Assembly (NCBI RefSeq): GCF_009604455.1
Contig: NZ_WEGL01000002.1
Coordinates: forward strand, 620,001 to 684,000
Direction: 5' to 3'
Length of the DNA: 64,000 nt
Origin: Streptomyces sp. RB17
GTDB lineage: Bacteria; Actinomycetota; Actinomycetes; Streptomycetales; Streptomycetaceae
Below the pieces are notes generated by a model. The model saw nothing but the letters and a program-made list of their open reading frames with translations, made no database searches and had not been told where the DNA came from. The translations under genes were made by a program, and so were the position numbers. Shown here in pieces: positions 52,927 through 60,836 of this stretch (position 1 is its first letter; the number at the start of each line of letters is the position of its first letter).

Positions 52927-55014
52927 TCAGTCCTCGGGCGGGCGCAGTTCGGCCCACACGGTCTTGCCGCGCCGTGCGGGCCGGACGCCCCAGCGTTCGG
53001 TGAGCTGCGCGGTGATGAACAGTCCCCGGCCGCCCTCGTCGCCGACCATGGCGCGGCGCAGCTGCGGCGCGGTGCTGCTGTCGTCGGTGACCTCGCAGGT
53101 CAGGGTCCGGTCGCGGACCAGTCGCAGCTCGATGGGCCCGTCGGCGTAGCGGACGGCGTTGGTCACCAGTTCGCTGACGACGAGTGCGGTGTCGTCCGCG
53201 AGGTCGTCCAGGGCCCACTCGGTGAGCCTGTCGGCGACTTTCCGCCGGGCCTCGGTGACCACCTGGGGCTGGTTCGGAAGTGTCCATGACGCCGTCCGGC
53301 TCGCGTCGAGTGCACGGGTCCGGGCGAGCAGCAGGACGGCGTCCCGCTGCGGCTGCTCCGGGAGCAGGGCGTCGACGATGGCGTCGCACCTGGCCTGGAG
53401 GGAGGAGTGGTCCGCCGCGATGCGGCGCAGCTCGTCCAGCGGGATGTGGCGCGGTCGCGGACCGTCGCCGGCCGGGAGCAGGGCGGGGTTGTAGAGGACG
53501 AGGGTGCTGCCCTCGGGCAGGGTGCGTTCGGTGACGGCGTACTCGCCTAGGCCCTCGCCCAGGGGTGGACCCGGGGTGACGTCGATCAGTCCGACCTCGC
53601 CGTCGGGCAGGACGAGCGCCGGCGGCGGGTGCCCGGCGGCGGCCACGGCGCAGTTTCCGGTCACCGGGTCGTGGATCACGTACACGCAGGTCGCCGGCCA
53701 GGTCTGGTCGGGCGACGGCGCCTCCTCGGACTCCGGACCGCACGGAGCACGGGCGAACCGGCTGGTCAGGTCGTGCAGACGGGCCAGGATCTCGTCGGGC
53801 GGCAGATCGAGTTCGGACAGGGCGGTGACGGCGGCGCGCAGTTCCCCCATGGCCGCCGTGTCGTCGATGTACAGCGCGGTGGTGTCCCCGAGCGCCAGGG
53901 CGACGCGCGAGCCCGAGAGGGGAATGACGTCGAACCAGCCGCCTCCGGCTCCCGCGGGAAGGTAGATGTGTGCGGTGTCCACGGCGGCGTGGCACCGTGA
54001 GTCGGGGTGCCGCAGATTGCGCTGCACGATACGGGCGACCGAGTGCTCCCGGTGGTAGAGACGCGCGTTGTCCAGGCACAGACCCGTGCCGGCCGCCAGC
54101 TGCTCGGCGAGCGCCAGGTCGTCCCGGTCGAACGGGACGGGGTGGTGCGACCGGTAGAAGCAGGCCAGGCCCAGCACCACCCCACGGGCGCGCAACGGCA
54201 CCGTGATCATGGAGTGCACACCGGCCGCGGTCAGCGGGGTGTTCCGCGCGTGCGCCTGATCCAGGACGGGGACCAGCTCGGGTTCCAGGCTCGGCAGGAC
54301 GTCCCGTCGCGAGGGGGCGCAGACCCGGCAGGCGGCGCCGGTCGGGGGGTCGTGCCGGCGGCCCTCGTCGTCCACCGAGCGCGAGGCCGCGCGGCGCAGC
54401 GGCAGTCTCTCCGTCACCGTGCCGAAGGCGGGCGCCTCGCCCCGCAGCACGGAGTCGAGCACGTCCACGGTCACCGAGTCGGCGAGCTCCGGGACCACGA
54501 TGTCGCACAGCTCCTGCGCGGTGCGGAACACGTCCAGCGTCGTACCGACCTCGGCGGTGGCCCGGTTCAGCAGGCGGAGCCGGGCCTCGGCCCGGACCCG
54601 CTCGGTGATGTCCGTGACGACGACGCTGAGACCCTGCACCGTTCCGTCGTCCCGCTGCAGCGGGAAGAGGGACACCGAGGTCACATGCTCCCGCAGCGGG
54701 CCTTCCCAGCTTCGTACCCGGAACTGCACGTCGAGGGCGGGGCAGCCGGTCTCCAGCACCTCGCGCGCCGCCTGTTCGACGGCCTTCGGATCGTCGGCCT
54801 GATAGGCCCGCAGCACATCGCGCATCGGGCGCCCCAGCATGCGGTCGACCGGAAACTCCTGGATGAACCGGGCACCGGTGTTGACCCGGACCAGTCGCAG
54901 TTGTGTGTCGTACACATGCAGCCCGTACGGCGACTGCCGGAACAGCACTCCGATCACGGCCTCGTCCAGTCCGAACCCGCCGGAAGGGGATGTGTGGGGT
55001 GGCGAAGCGGTCAC
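52927..55014 (-). CDS. PAS/GAF/HATPase protein with a degenerate SpoIIE phosphatase domain
   Basis: A 695-residue regulator: PAS (about residues 20-140), GAF (about 150-320), a SpoIIE-like domain (about 340-550) and a C-terminal HATPase (about 575-695, LVVSELVTNAVRYADGP; GGRGLFITAQL). In the SpoIIE domain the first metal Asp (GGDWYD in relatives) is Gly in GGGWFD, around residue 355, and GDVxGHG is replaced by GDTTALY. Phosphatase activity is therefore doubtful, while the kinase-like HATPase looks intact. GTG 55014 has AAGGA 6 bp upstream. It is convergent with pucR with a 13-bp gap. Confidence 0.9.
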   Translation of the reverse strand: MTASPPHTSPSGGFGLDEAVIGVLFRQSPYGLHVYDTQLRLVRVNTGARFIQEFPVDRMLGRPMRDVLRAYQADDPKAVEQAAREVLETGCPALDVQFRVRSWEGPLREHVTSVSLFPLQRDDGTVQGLSVVVTDITERVRAEARLRLLNRATAEVGTTLDVFRTAQELCDIVVPELADSVTVDVLDSVLRGEAPAFGTVTERLPLRRAASRSVDDEGRRHDPPTGAACRVCAPSRRDVLPSLEPELVPVLDQAHARNTPLTAAGVHSMITVPLRARGVVLGLACFYRSHHPVPFDRDDLALAEQLAAGTGLCLDNARLYHREHSVARIVQRNLRHPDSRCHAAVDTAHIYLPAGAGGGWFDVIPLSGSRVALALGDTTALYIDDTAAMGELRAAVTALSELDLPPDEILARLHDLTSRFARAPCGPESEEAPSPDQTWPATCVYVIHDPVTGNCAVAAAGHPPPALVLPDGEVGLIDVTPGPPLGEGLGEYAVTERTLPEGSTLVLYNPALLPAGDGPRPRHIPLDELRRIAADHSSLQARCDAIVDALLPEQPQRDAVLLLARTRALDASRTASWTLPNQPQVVTEARRKVADRLTEWALDDLADDTALVVSELVTNAVRYADGPIELRLVRDRTLTCEVTDDSSTAPQLRRAMVGDEGGRGLFITAQLTERWGVRPARRGKTVWAELRPPED

Positions 55015-55165
55015 GAGAAGTCCTTGTCGGTGGGAGAGGCCCACAGCAGACACATACGGCGGACATATCGAGCAAATCACCGCATCGCGCCCGGTGCCAC
55101 CCTGGCGCTCGCACGCTCCCCGGCGCCGCCGTTCTCCAGGCCTCTTCCGTGCCCGGCGCGCCGCT

Positions 55166-55663
55166 CTACGACTCCTTCCGGGACCCCGTCCGGTCGCGCG
55201 CCTCGTCGAACAGCGTGGGCAGGGTGGCGCCCGACGCCAGCTCGGTCAGGATGCGGTGCAGCGCCGTGCGGTCGGCCGGGGCCAGGTCGGCGAACACCTG
55301 TGTGTCGAGCAGGCCGAGCTTGCCGTTGACGCGGCTGAGCGCGGTCGTACCGGCAGGGGTGAGCTCGACGACGTACCTGCGGCGGTCCGTCCGGTCACGG
55401 GCCCGAGTGACATAGCCCGCGTTCTCCAGCAGGTCGAGACTGCCGGCCATGGTGGCCGGGTCGATGCGCAGATGGGTACCGAGGCCCAGCTGCGGCTGGG
55501 GACCGTTGTCCGCCAGAGCCTGCAGGATGCTGTAGTGGCGCACGCGCAGGCCCGTGTCCTCCAGGCTGTCCTCGCTCAACCGGAAGGCCACCTGACCGAG
55601 CTTGACGAGCAGACAGACCGTGTGCTCGGCCACGGTCCCCGGCACCAAGGACACCTCGGACAC
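55166..55663 (-). CDS. MarR family transcriptional regulator
   Basis: A 165-residue winged-helix repressor (SILQALADNGPQPQLGLGTHLRIDPATMAGSLDLLENAGYVTRARDRTDRRRYVVELT), with the Asp-Arg wing tip of MarR proteins. Its promoter carries GCATACGATT and GCGTACGATT as a 16-bp-spaced direct repeat. The same 10-mer occurs before the acyl-CoA dehydrogenase gene 11 kb away, so it may control acyl-CoA metabolism here as well as itself. The GTG start at 55663 has only a weak ribosome site. Confidence 0.88.
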   Translation of the reverse strand: MSEVSLVPGTVAEHTVCLLVKLGQVAFRLSEDSLEDTGLRVRHYSILQALADNGPQPQLGLGTHLRIDPATMAGSLDLLENAGYVTRARDRTDRRRYVVELTPAGTTALSRVNGKLGLLDTQVFADLAPADRTALHRILTELASGATLPTLFDEARDRTGSRKES

Positions 55664-55673
55664 TCTTCACCCC

Positions 55674-55699
55674 GCATACGATTTGCTCCGCGTACGATT
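55674..55699. promoter_or_regulatory. Direct repeat, candidate autoregulatory site of the MarR gene
   Basis: GCATACGATT (55674-55683) and GCGTACGATT (55690-55699) repeat with a 16-bp period, about 11 bp upstream of the MarR start. The first copy is identical to one at 44589-44598. Confidence 0.55.
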
Positions 55700-55805
55700 C
55701 CCTTCTCATGGTACGCGGAGCACGGGCCCGGCGCTTGCGGGCGAACGCAGGCCCGGATCCTGCAGCCGGCGGGGGCGGCCGGGCGGACCTCTCGCGCCTG
55801 CCCAG

Positions 55806-56338
55806 TCAGCCGCGGATCGCGGAGGCGAAGATCGCGGGCAGGCGGGCGAGAGCCGGCGCGGCGGTGAACCGGGTGACGCGTTCCAGGGTCCTGCGGCCGG
55901 TGCGGTTGGTGACGAAGTACGGGGGGCGCGGCGACAGGGACGCGGACCCGGTGAACAGGCCGCGGGGGGAGGGGCGCGAAGGGGGCCCGTACCACGGTCT
56001 TCTCGACGTCCTCCAGCATGAAGGCGTTGCTGACGAAGCCGATGCCGCTGCCGATCGCCTGCCGGGTGTGGCCGGGATGGGCGCCCCAGGGGGGTGTAGC
56101 CGAGGAGGAAGCCGATCGCGGACCAGTAGTTGATGCCGAGGGTGCCGTAGCGCAGTTCGGCGACCGCCCTCTCCACGGCGGCACTGTCCTCCTTCTCCGT
56201 CCTCGGGTGCACGATCAGCGTCGCGCCGAGGGTGCCGGGCAGTGTCCCGTTCGCGAAGTCGACGGCGTGGCGCAGGAATGCGGCCGGCGTGTCCCCGGGG
56301 AGGCGCACCACGCCCAGCGCGCTGGCGAACACCTCACG
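55806..56338 (-). pseudogene. Aldehyde dehydrogenase family gene, C-terminal remnant
   Basis: The remnant reads, in three successive frames, EVFASALGVVRLPGDTPAAFL ... WSAIGFLLGYTP, then GAHPGHTRQAIGSGIGFVSNAFMLEDVEKTVVRAPFAP, then RGLFTGSASLSPRPPYFVTNR ... FASAIRG with TGA at 55806-55808. This is the last third of a large aldehyde-dehydrogenase-like protein found in actinobacteria. The catalytic part is absent, and the front is joined to a TetR remnant. Confidence 0.8.
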
Positions 56339-56359
56339 GTGAGCAGGACATCGTGCGGT

Positions 56360-56632
56360 TCAGCGCGGAGATCGCCCCAGATCGGGCACCGAGAGCGGTC
56401 CGATGCGTGTCTCGGCGGCGGCGATGACCAGAGCCTGCTTGGACGGCCGGCGACGATAGATCGCGGGCTTGCTCACCTCGGCGCGCGCCGCCACCGCGTC
56501 ATCGTGACCGCCTTGACGCCGTGTCCGGTCACCAGCTCGATCACCGCGTTCCGTACCGCACCGGTGACACGTTCCTCTCGCGGGCGCCCCGGCCCCCGCC
56601 CCCCTCTCTCTCTGCGTCCGGCTGCTGACCAT
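56360..56632 (-). pseudogene. TetR family regulator, N-terminal remnant
   Basis: ATG 56632 opens MVSSRTQRERG. A frame change in a run of G bases leads to RGPGRPREERVTGAVRNAVIELVTGHGVKAVTM. A second change near 56490 leads to DAVAARAEVSKPAIYRR and SKQALVIAAAETRIGPL, the TetR helix-turn-helix. Coding similarity then stops and the aldehyde dehydrogenase remnant begins. Only the DNA-binding part remains, and it is split over frames. Confidence 0.75.
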
Positions 56633-56796
56633 GATCCGAGCATACGGTCCCCTCGGGAGCACGCCGTGCCCGAGGTCCTGCTGCTCACAACCGGCCGCCG
56701 GCCGGCGCCGCACGGCTGGTGGAACCGAGAAGAGACCGCGCGCAATTCCCGCGCGTCACATCCTCGCCTCACCGCGCAGGATCGTTAGCGTTCTGA

Positions 56797-56810
56797 TGAC
56801 CAATCGGTCA
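56797..56810. promoter_or_regulatory. TetR-type palindrome upstream of mscL
   Basis: TGACC-AATC-GGTCA is a perfect 5-bp dyad 27 bp before the mscL start, with the look of a TetR operator. The only TetR gene nearby is the broken one at 56360-56632, so the site may be orphaned. Confidence 0.5.
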
Positions 56811-56836
56811 AATCGGCGCCAACGCGGAGAGACAAG

Positions 56837-57280
56837 ATGCTCAGGGGATTCAAGAACTTCCTGATGCGGGGCGAGATCGTCGTCGTCGCGGTCGGGCTGA
56901 TCGTAGCGCTGGCGTTCAGCACCCTCATCAAGTCGTTCACGGACAATGTGATCAACCCGATCATCGCGCGGGCGCAAGGGGGCCGGACCGTCGGGCTCGG
57001 GTGGCAGCTCGGGCGGCCCGGGAACAAGGCGACCTTCCTCGACATCGGGTCGTTCATCTCGGCGGTCATCTACTTCATCATCTTCATGGCCGTCGTCTAC
57101 TTCCTGATCGTCGTGCCGTACAAGAAGTTCCAGGCCCGGCGCGGAGTGGCCGCCTTCAAGGAGCCCGGTGCGGTGAAGACGTGCCCCGCCTGCCTCTCCG
57201 AGGACATTCCCGCCGCGGCCGGCAAGTGCCGGTACTGCGGGACGGAGCAGCCTGCGGCGGGTACGACGCAGCACCCGTAA
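56837..57280 (+). CDS. mscL: Large-conductance mechanosensitive channel with C-terminal zinc ribbon
   Basis: A 147-residue MscL. The N-terminal helix and first transmembrane segment (MLRGFKNFLMRGEIVVVAVGL; ALAFSTLIKSFTDNVINPII) and the second segment (FISAVIYFIIFMAVVYFLIVVPYKKFQ) are typical. It opens under membrane tension to release solutes during osmotic downshock. Residues about 115-137 carry CPACLSED ... CRYCGTE, a four-cysteine zinc-ribbon pattern appended to the cytoplasmic end, absent from E. coli MscL. GAGAGACAAG precedes ATG 56837. Confidence 0.95.
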   Translation: MLRGFKNFLMRGEIVVVAVGLIVALAFSTLIKSFTDNVINPIIARAQGGRTVGLGWQLGRPGNKATFLDIGSFISAVIYFIIFMAVVYFLIVVPYKKFQARRGVAAFKEPGAVKTCPACLSEDIPAAAGKCRYCGTEQPAAGTTQHP

Positions 57281-57584
57281 CGCGCGGGGCGAGGCGCCGG
57301 TCAGATCCTCACCCTGCGGGCACGACCAAGAAGGCGTGGGCCGCTGCCTGACACGGTTCGGCACCCCCGAGGTCAACGGCGAACGAAGGATGCTCCGGAG
57401 GCGGCTGGTCGGGGCTTCGCCGGCGGTGCCGCCGACGAGCTGGATGCCCCGGTTGCCGCATACCGCCGACCCCGTCGGCGTGAGTGCTGTTCAGCGCCCT
57501 CAGCCGAGCGGCCCGTGACCTGTGTGGTGGTCCGCCACGGTGGCCGAGCCACCTGTCGGGCGCGGGGAGCCCTTGGGATGGTGG
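57281..57584. other. Intergenic region, no gene seen
   Basis: About 304 bp between the convergent mscL and the 57585-58562 gene. No ORF with good composition, no strong hairpin and no repeat was found. Confidence 0.4.
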
Positions 57585-58562
57585 TCAGTCCGCCTGCGCC
57601 GTCGCGATCAGCGCATCGAGCGCCGCTCGCAGCTCGGCTGTTTCGGACGGGGTGGGATCGGCCGGTTCGTGCGGCACCAGCGCAGCGGGGTTCACCATGG
57701 GGGTGGTGCCCTCCGGACCAGGCGCAGCCGCGGCGGCGGCAAGGAGTACGCCGTTGTCGGGCGGCGGGGTGCCGAGGCCGTCGCTGAGTTGCCGCAGTGC
57801 GGCCGTGAGCGGGGGCTGCGGGAAGGGGAAGTTCGCCGGGAGCAGCCCGGCTTGCTGGGTGTGGTCGTCGCCGCGGAAGTCCAGGACCCAGTTCTCCCAG
57901 CCCGGCAATGGCCAGTGGTGGATACCGGCCACGGTCTGCACTGCCCAGAGCGAGACGGTGCGGGCCTGCGGGTCGAAATGGACGCCGCCGTACGGCATGT
58001 CGGTGAGCTGAGGGGTAGCCGGCGACGCATCGATCAGGTCGATCAGTCCGGGGCCGGCGGCGAGGTGTTCGATGGGCTCCCAGTCGCTGCCCCACGCGCG
58101 AACGCTTCCGTCGGGCAGGCGCAGGGAGACGACGGAGCAGGGCTCGGTGTACTCGGTGGCCGCGAACCCGGATGCCTCGAAGGTCTCGAACCAGCCCGGC
58201 GCACGGGTCAGATCCCTGCCGAGGCCCAGGTGGTGGGTCAGATCACCCATGCCGTCGTGCGCGAAGCGAACGTCCCAGCCGGGCCATGTCCGGGCCAGTA
58301 CGGCGCGGGCGGCGATGTGGTCGGCCCAGCTGTCCGCGAAGGCGAACCAGAGCAGGATCCGGCGGTCGTGGTCGACGAGTGCGGCGCCCTCGCACCACAC
58401 GTCGTCAAGCCATTCGTCGATCTCCCGGTTGGCGCGGAAGCAGCGTGTCGCCGCGGCCGGACCGGGCAGCAGATCGTCGACCACCCGGTTGGCGGCCCAG
58501 TGCGAGTAGTACCGCTGCCAGGCGCCGTCCTCGACCACCACGTACTGCGCTCGTGCTCCCAT
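57585..58562 (-). CDS. Hypothetical protein, start codon inside an inverted repeat
   Basis: A soluble protein of about 325 residues rich in Trp (DDVWCEGAALVDHDRRILLWFAFADSW; TWPGWDVRFAHDGMGDL), with good coding composition throughout. No family was recognised. The conserved-looking start MGARAQYVVVEDG at 58562 has no ribosome site: the sequence immediately upstream is an inverted copy of the first codons (58547-58604 repeat). The native leader may have been lost by rearrangement, and the mRNA start would be locked in a hairpin. Confidence 0.75.
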   Translation of the reverse strand: MGARAQYVVVEDGAWQRYYSHWAANRVVDDLLPGPAAATRCFRANREIDEWLDDVWCEGAALVDHDRRILLWFAFADSWADHIAARAVLARTWPGWDVRFAHDGMGDLTHHLGLGRDLTRAPGWFETFEASGFAATEYTEPCSVVSLRLPDGSVRAWGSDWEPIEHLAAGPGLIDLIDASPATPQLTDMPYGGVHFDPQARTVSLWAVQTVAGIHHWPLPGWENWVLDFRGDDHTQQAGLLPANFPFPQPPLTAALRQLSDGLGTPPPDNGVLLAAAAAAPGPEGTTPMVNPAALVPHEPADPTPSETAELRAALDALIATAQAD

Positions 58563-58604
58563 GTCCAGCGAGGCTAGCGCCGCTGGACATGGGAGCACGA
58601 GCGC
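58547..58604. repeat. Perfect 24-bp inverted repeat over a start codon
   Basis: Arms 58547-58570 and 58581-58604 are perfect reverse complements with a 10-bp loop. The left arm contains the ATG and first five codons of the minus-strand gene, and the right arm is an inverted copy reading ATGGGAGCACGAGCGC on the plus strand. Confidence 0.9.
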
Positions 58605-59039
58605 TTTTCACGCGACGAGTTCGGGCTTGTCTTCAGCGGCTTTTCGGCTCTGGCCCCCTTGTCTGGTGACCTCCGCCTGCCCAGCGGATGGTCGGCTCCT
58701 CGCGCGGCTACCGCTCGGTCACCGCGTCGGGCCGCTGAGCGTGGCGAAGAGCAGGACCTCGAAGCCGTATCCCGGCGCTGCGGTGTCGACGACGGCGCAG
58801 TGGCCGCAGACGATCCCGGCCGTGTCCGGTTCACGGACGCGTCGCCGGCACCGGGAGACGCTGAGGGAGACCTTCGGGCCGCGGGGCACTGAGGAGCTCG
58901 GGCGGGGCCGGCGGGTGCGGGGTGACCACCTCACGGTCGGGTGCGGCTCGACAGGGCGGCAGAGAGTTCCTCGGCCTCACGCCGCAGCGGAGCGGCCCAG
59001 ACGGACCGCCCGGCGGAGGGTGTCCCAGCAGGCCAGAAT
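58605..59039. other. Intergenic region with no intact gene
   Basis: About 435 bp following the inverted repeat. Frames are short with mixed composition. A minus-strand frame (58719-58934) ending VCGHCAVVDTAAPGYGFEVLLF is the least random but has no ribosome site. This may be further debris of the decayed folate gene to the right. Confidence 0.3.
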
Positions 59040-59410
59040 CGTGGGATGCCGGCTGCGGCCATGGCGTACGACGGTGAAGACGTGGCGTGCCTGGCCACAC
59101 CCGAACCGTTCTATCTCCTGGACTCCGCCACTGTGCACGTACCACCGCGCGAAGCGGCGAGCAGCCGGGTCGCGGCGACGATCGCACCCAGTCGAGGTCG
59201 ACGCTTTGCGGCCGGTGGATGTTGTGGTCCTGGGAAGCGTCGCGGTCAACCGCCTTGTCCAGGTCTTGCCTGACCCCACCGTCCTCGGGACGGCCGCCGG
59301 CTTCCTCCAGCATCAGAACCGAATCAGCTCGTGACCCGGATTGGGTGCGACCGGGAGGACCTCACCGAGGAGCAGTTCGCCGCGATGTGGAACGCGCTGC
59401 CGGCCGAGGG
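59040..59410 (+). pseudogene. 5-formyltetrahydrofolate cyclo-ligase-like gene, decayed
   Basis: Family-like blocks occur in order but in different frames: LATPEPFYLLDSATVHVPPREAASSRVAATIAP (from about 59088), VEVDALRPVDVVVLGSVAVNR (about 59192-59254) after a one-base shift, and EDLTEEQFAAM (about 59358-59390). Sequence between the last two blocks, including the glycine-rich ATP loop, is absent. In intact relatives these blocks belong to one protein of 200-240 residues. Assignment is by pattern recall. Confidence 0.55.
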
Positions 59411-59465
59411 AAGTTCCTCACCTGGGGCGAAGACCCGGTGGTTCACACAGCGGTCAGACGCGGTG

Positions 59466-60533
59466 TCAGCCGGGGCTGTTGCCCCACAGAGACGTGTCGG
59501 TGCTCTTGAGGCTGGGGACGCCACCGTACGTGCCGCCGTCGGCGGTGACGAGCGGGGCGGAGAGCTGGTCCTCCAGAAGTCCGTCGCGGACCAGCACGAT
59601 GGTGCTCTTGTGGTCGGTCTTGCCGGGCTTGAACGTCTTCCCGTCGATCGCGGCCTTCAGGTAGTACAGGGCGTACTTGGCGTAAAGGTCGGCCGGCTGG
59701 GACACGGTGGCGTCGATGTTGCCGTCGGAGATGTTCTTGAGTTCCCTGGGGATGCCGTCGTTGGAGACGACGAACACGTGTTTCTTGTCCTTCGGGCCTG
59801 CCAACAGCCCCTCCTGCTTGAGCACGTGGAGCGTGCCGGACAGGGCCAGGCTGGACTGCATGTAGATACCCTTGATGTCCGGGTGGGCAGTCAGGTCGTT
59901 CTGGAGCTTCTGCGCGGCGACGGCGCCGTCCCAGTTGGTGGCCTCGCCGAACACCTTGATGCCCGGGTAGTTCTTCTTCATGCAGTCGTTGAATCCGCCG
60001 GTGCGGTCACGGCCGTTGATCGATGCGAGGTCGCCCTCGAGCATCACGACCTTGCCCCTGCCGCCCAGCTTGGCGCCCAGGTACTTGCATGCCTTCTCGC
60101 CGTAGGCGCGGTTGTCGGCGCGGACCACCATGTAGACCTTGCCGGTGTCGGGGCGGGTGTCGATGGTGACGACCGGGATCTTCGCCGCCTGCAACTGCGC
60201 CAGGATCGGCGCGATGGCGAATGTGCTCTGCGGGGCCATCGCGATGCCCTTGACGCCCTGGAGGATGAGTGTCTGCGCGTTGGCGGCGAGTTTGGCGACA
60301 TCGTTCTGCGAGTTGGTGGTCTTGAGCGAGAGGCCGAGCTGCTTGGCGTACTCCGGCGTGTACTTGATGTACGCGTGCCAGAAATCGGTGTCGGAGCGCG
60401 GGTAGTCGACACCGACCAGCGGCTTGTCGCCGCTCGACGTGGCCGTGATGCCGGCGCCGCCGCCGCAGGCGCTGAGCAGCACCAGTGCGGAGAGGGCGGC
60501 AGCGGTGGAGCAGAGGACGGATCTGAGCCTCAT
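59466..60533 (-). CDS. Sugar ABC transporter substrate-binding lipoprotein (RbsB-like)
   Basis: A 355-residue periplasmic-binding-protein family I lipoprotein. A signal peptide ends in the lipobox LSAC (about residues 19-22). The mature part has VGVDYPRSDTDFW, AQTLILQGVKGIAMAP, PVVTIDTR and FVVSNDGIPRELKN, as in ribose/galactose-type binding proteins. ATG 60533 has GAGGAAAC upstream. It lies last on the strand of the ABC operon, 303 bp after the permease, with its own AT-rich promoter region. Confidence 0.9.
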   Translation of the reverse strand: MRLRSVLCSTAAALSALVLLSACGGGAGITATSSGDKPLVGVDYPRSDTDFWHAYIKYTPEYAKQLGLSLKTTNSQNDVAKLAANAQTLILQGVKGIAMAPQSTFAIAPILAQLQAAKIPVVTIDTRPDTGKVYMVVRADNRAYGEKACKYLGAKLGGRGKVVMLEGDLASINGRDRTGGFNDCMKKNYPGIKVFGEATNWDGAVAAQKLQNDLTAHPDIKGIYMQSSLALSGTLHVLKQEGLLAGPKDKKHVFVVSNDGIPRELKNISDGNIDATVSQPADLYAKYALYYLKAAIDGKTFKPGKTDHKSTIVLVRDGLLEDQLSAPLVTADGGTYGGVPSLKSTDTSLWGNSPG

Positions 60534-60836
60534 CGGTGTTTCCTCGCGCTGGGTCCCCGCGCGCCTGCCGTCTACCCCTGGGCAGGGCCGGCTGCGAAGT
60601 CCCAGCTCAGTCGCGCCAGGGGAGGGCGGCGGGCTCACTAGGCCGACAGACACATCTCATCAACCGCGTCGAATTTTCGATCTGATCTGTGCAGGGATGG
60701 AAGGGAAACATGCCACATCCGGCCGGCACCACAGTGCCTCTTTATCTCATGTGTATGCGAAAACATTCTCATTATATCTAGTCATTTACCCTGCATACCG
60801 GTACCTCGGCAGCCTCATGGCCACCGTGTGGAAGTG
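60534..60836. other. AT-rich intergenic region between permease and second binding protein
   Basis: About 60660-60800 is much poorer in G+C than the rest of the window. It holds a minus-strand TATAAT and a dyad-like GAAAACATTCTC that might bind a LacI-type sugar regulator. It probably contains an independent promoter for the 59466-60533 gene. Confidence 0.5.
60771..60776 (-). promoter_or_regulatory. Consensus -10 element (TATAAT) for the second binding protein
   Basis: A perfect TATAAT on the minus strand about 240 bp upstream of the start at 60533. No good TTGACA is seen 17 bp upstream, so the promoter call is tentative. Confidence 0.35.
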
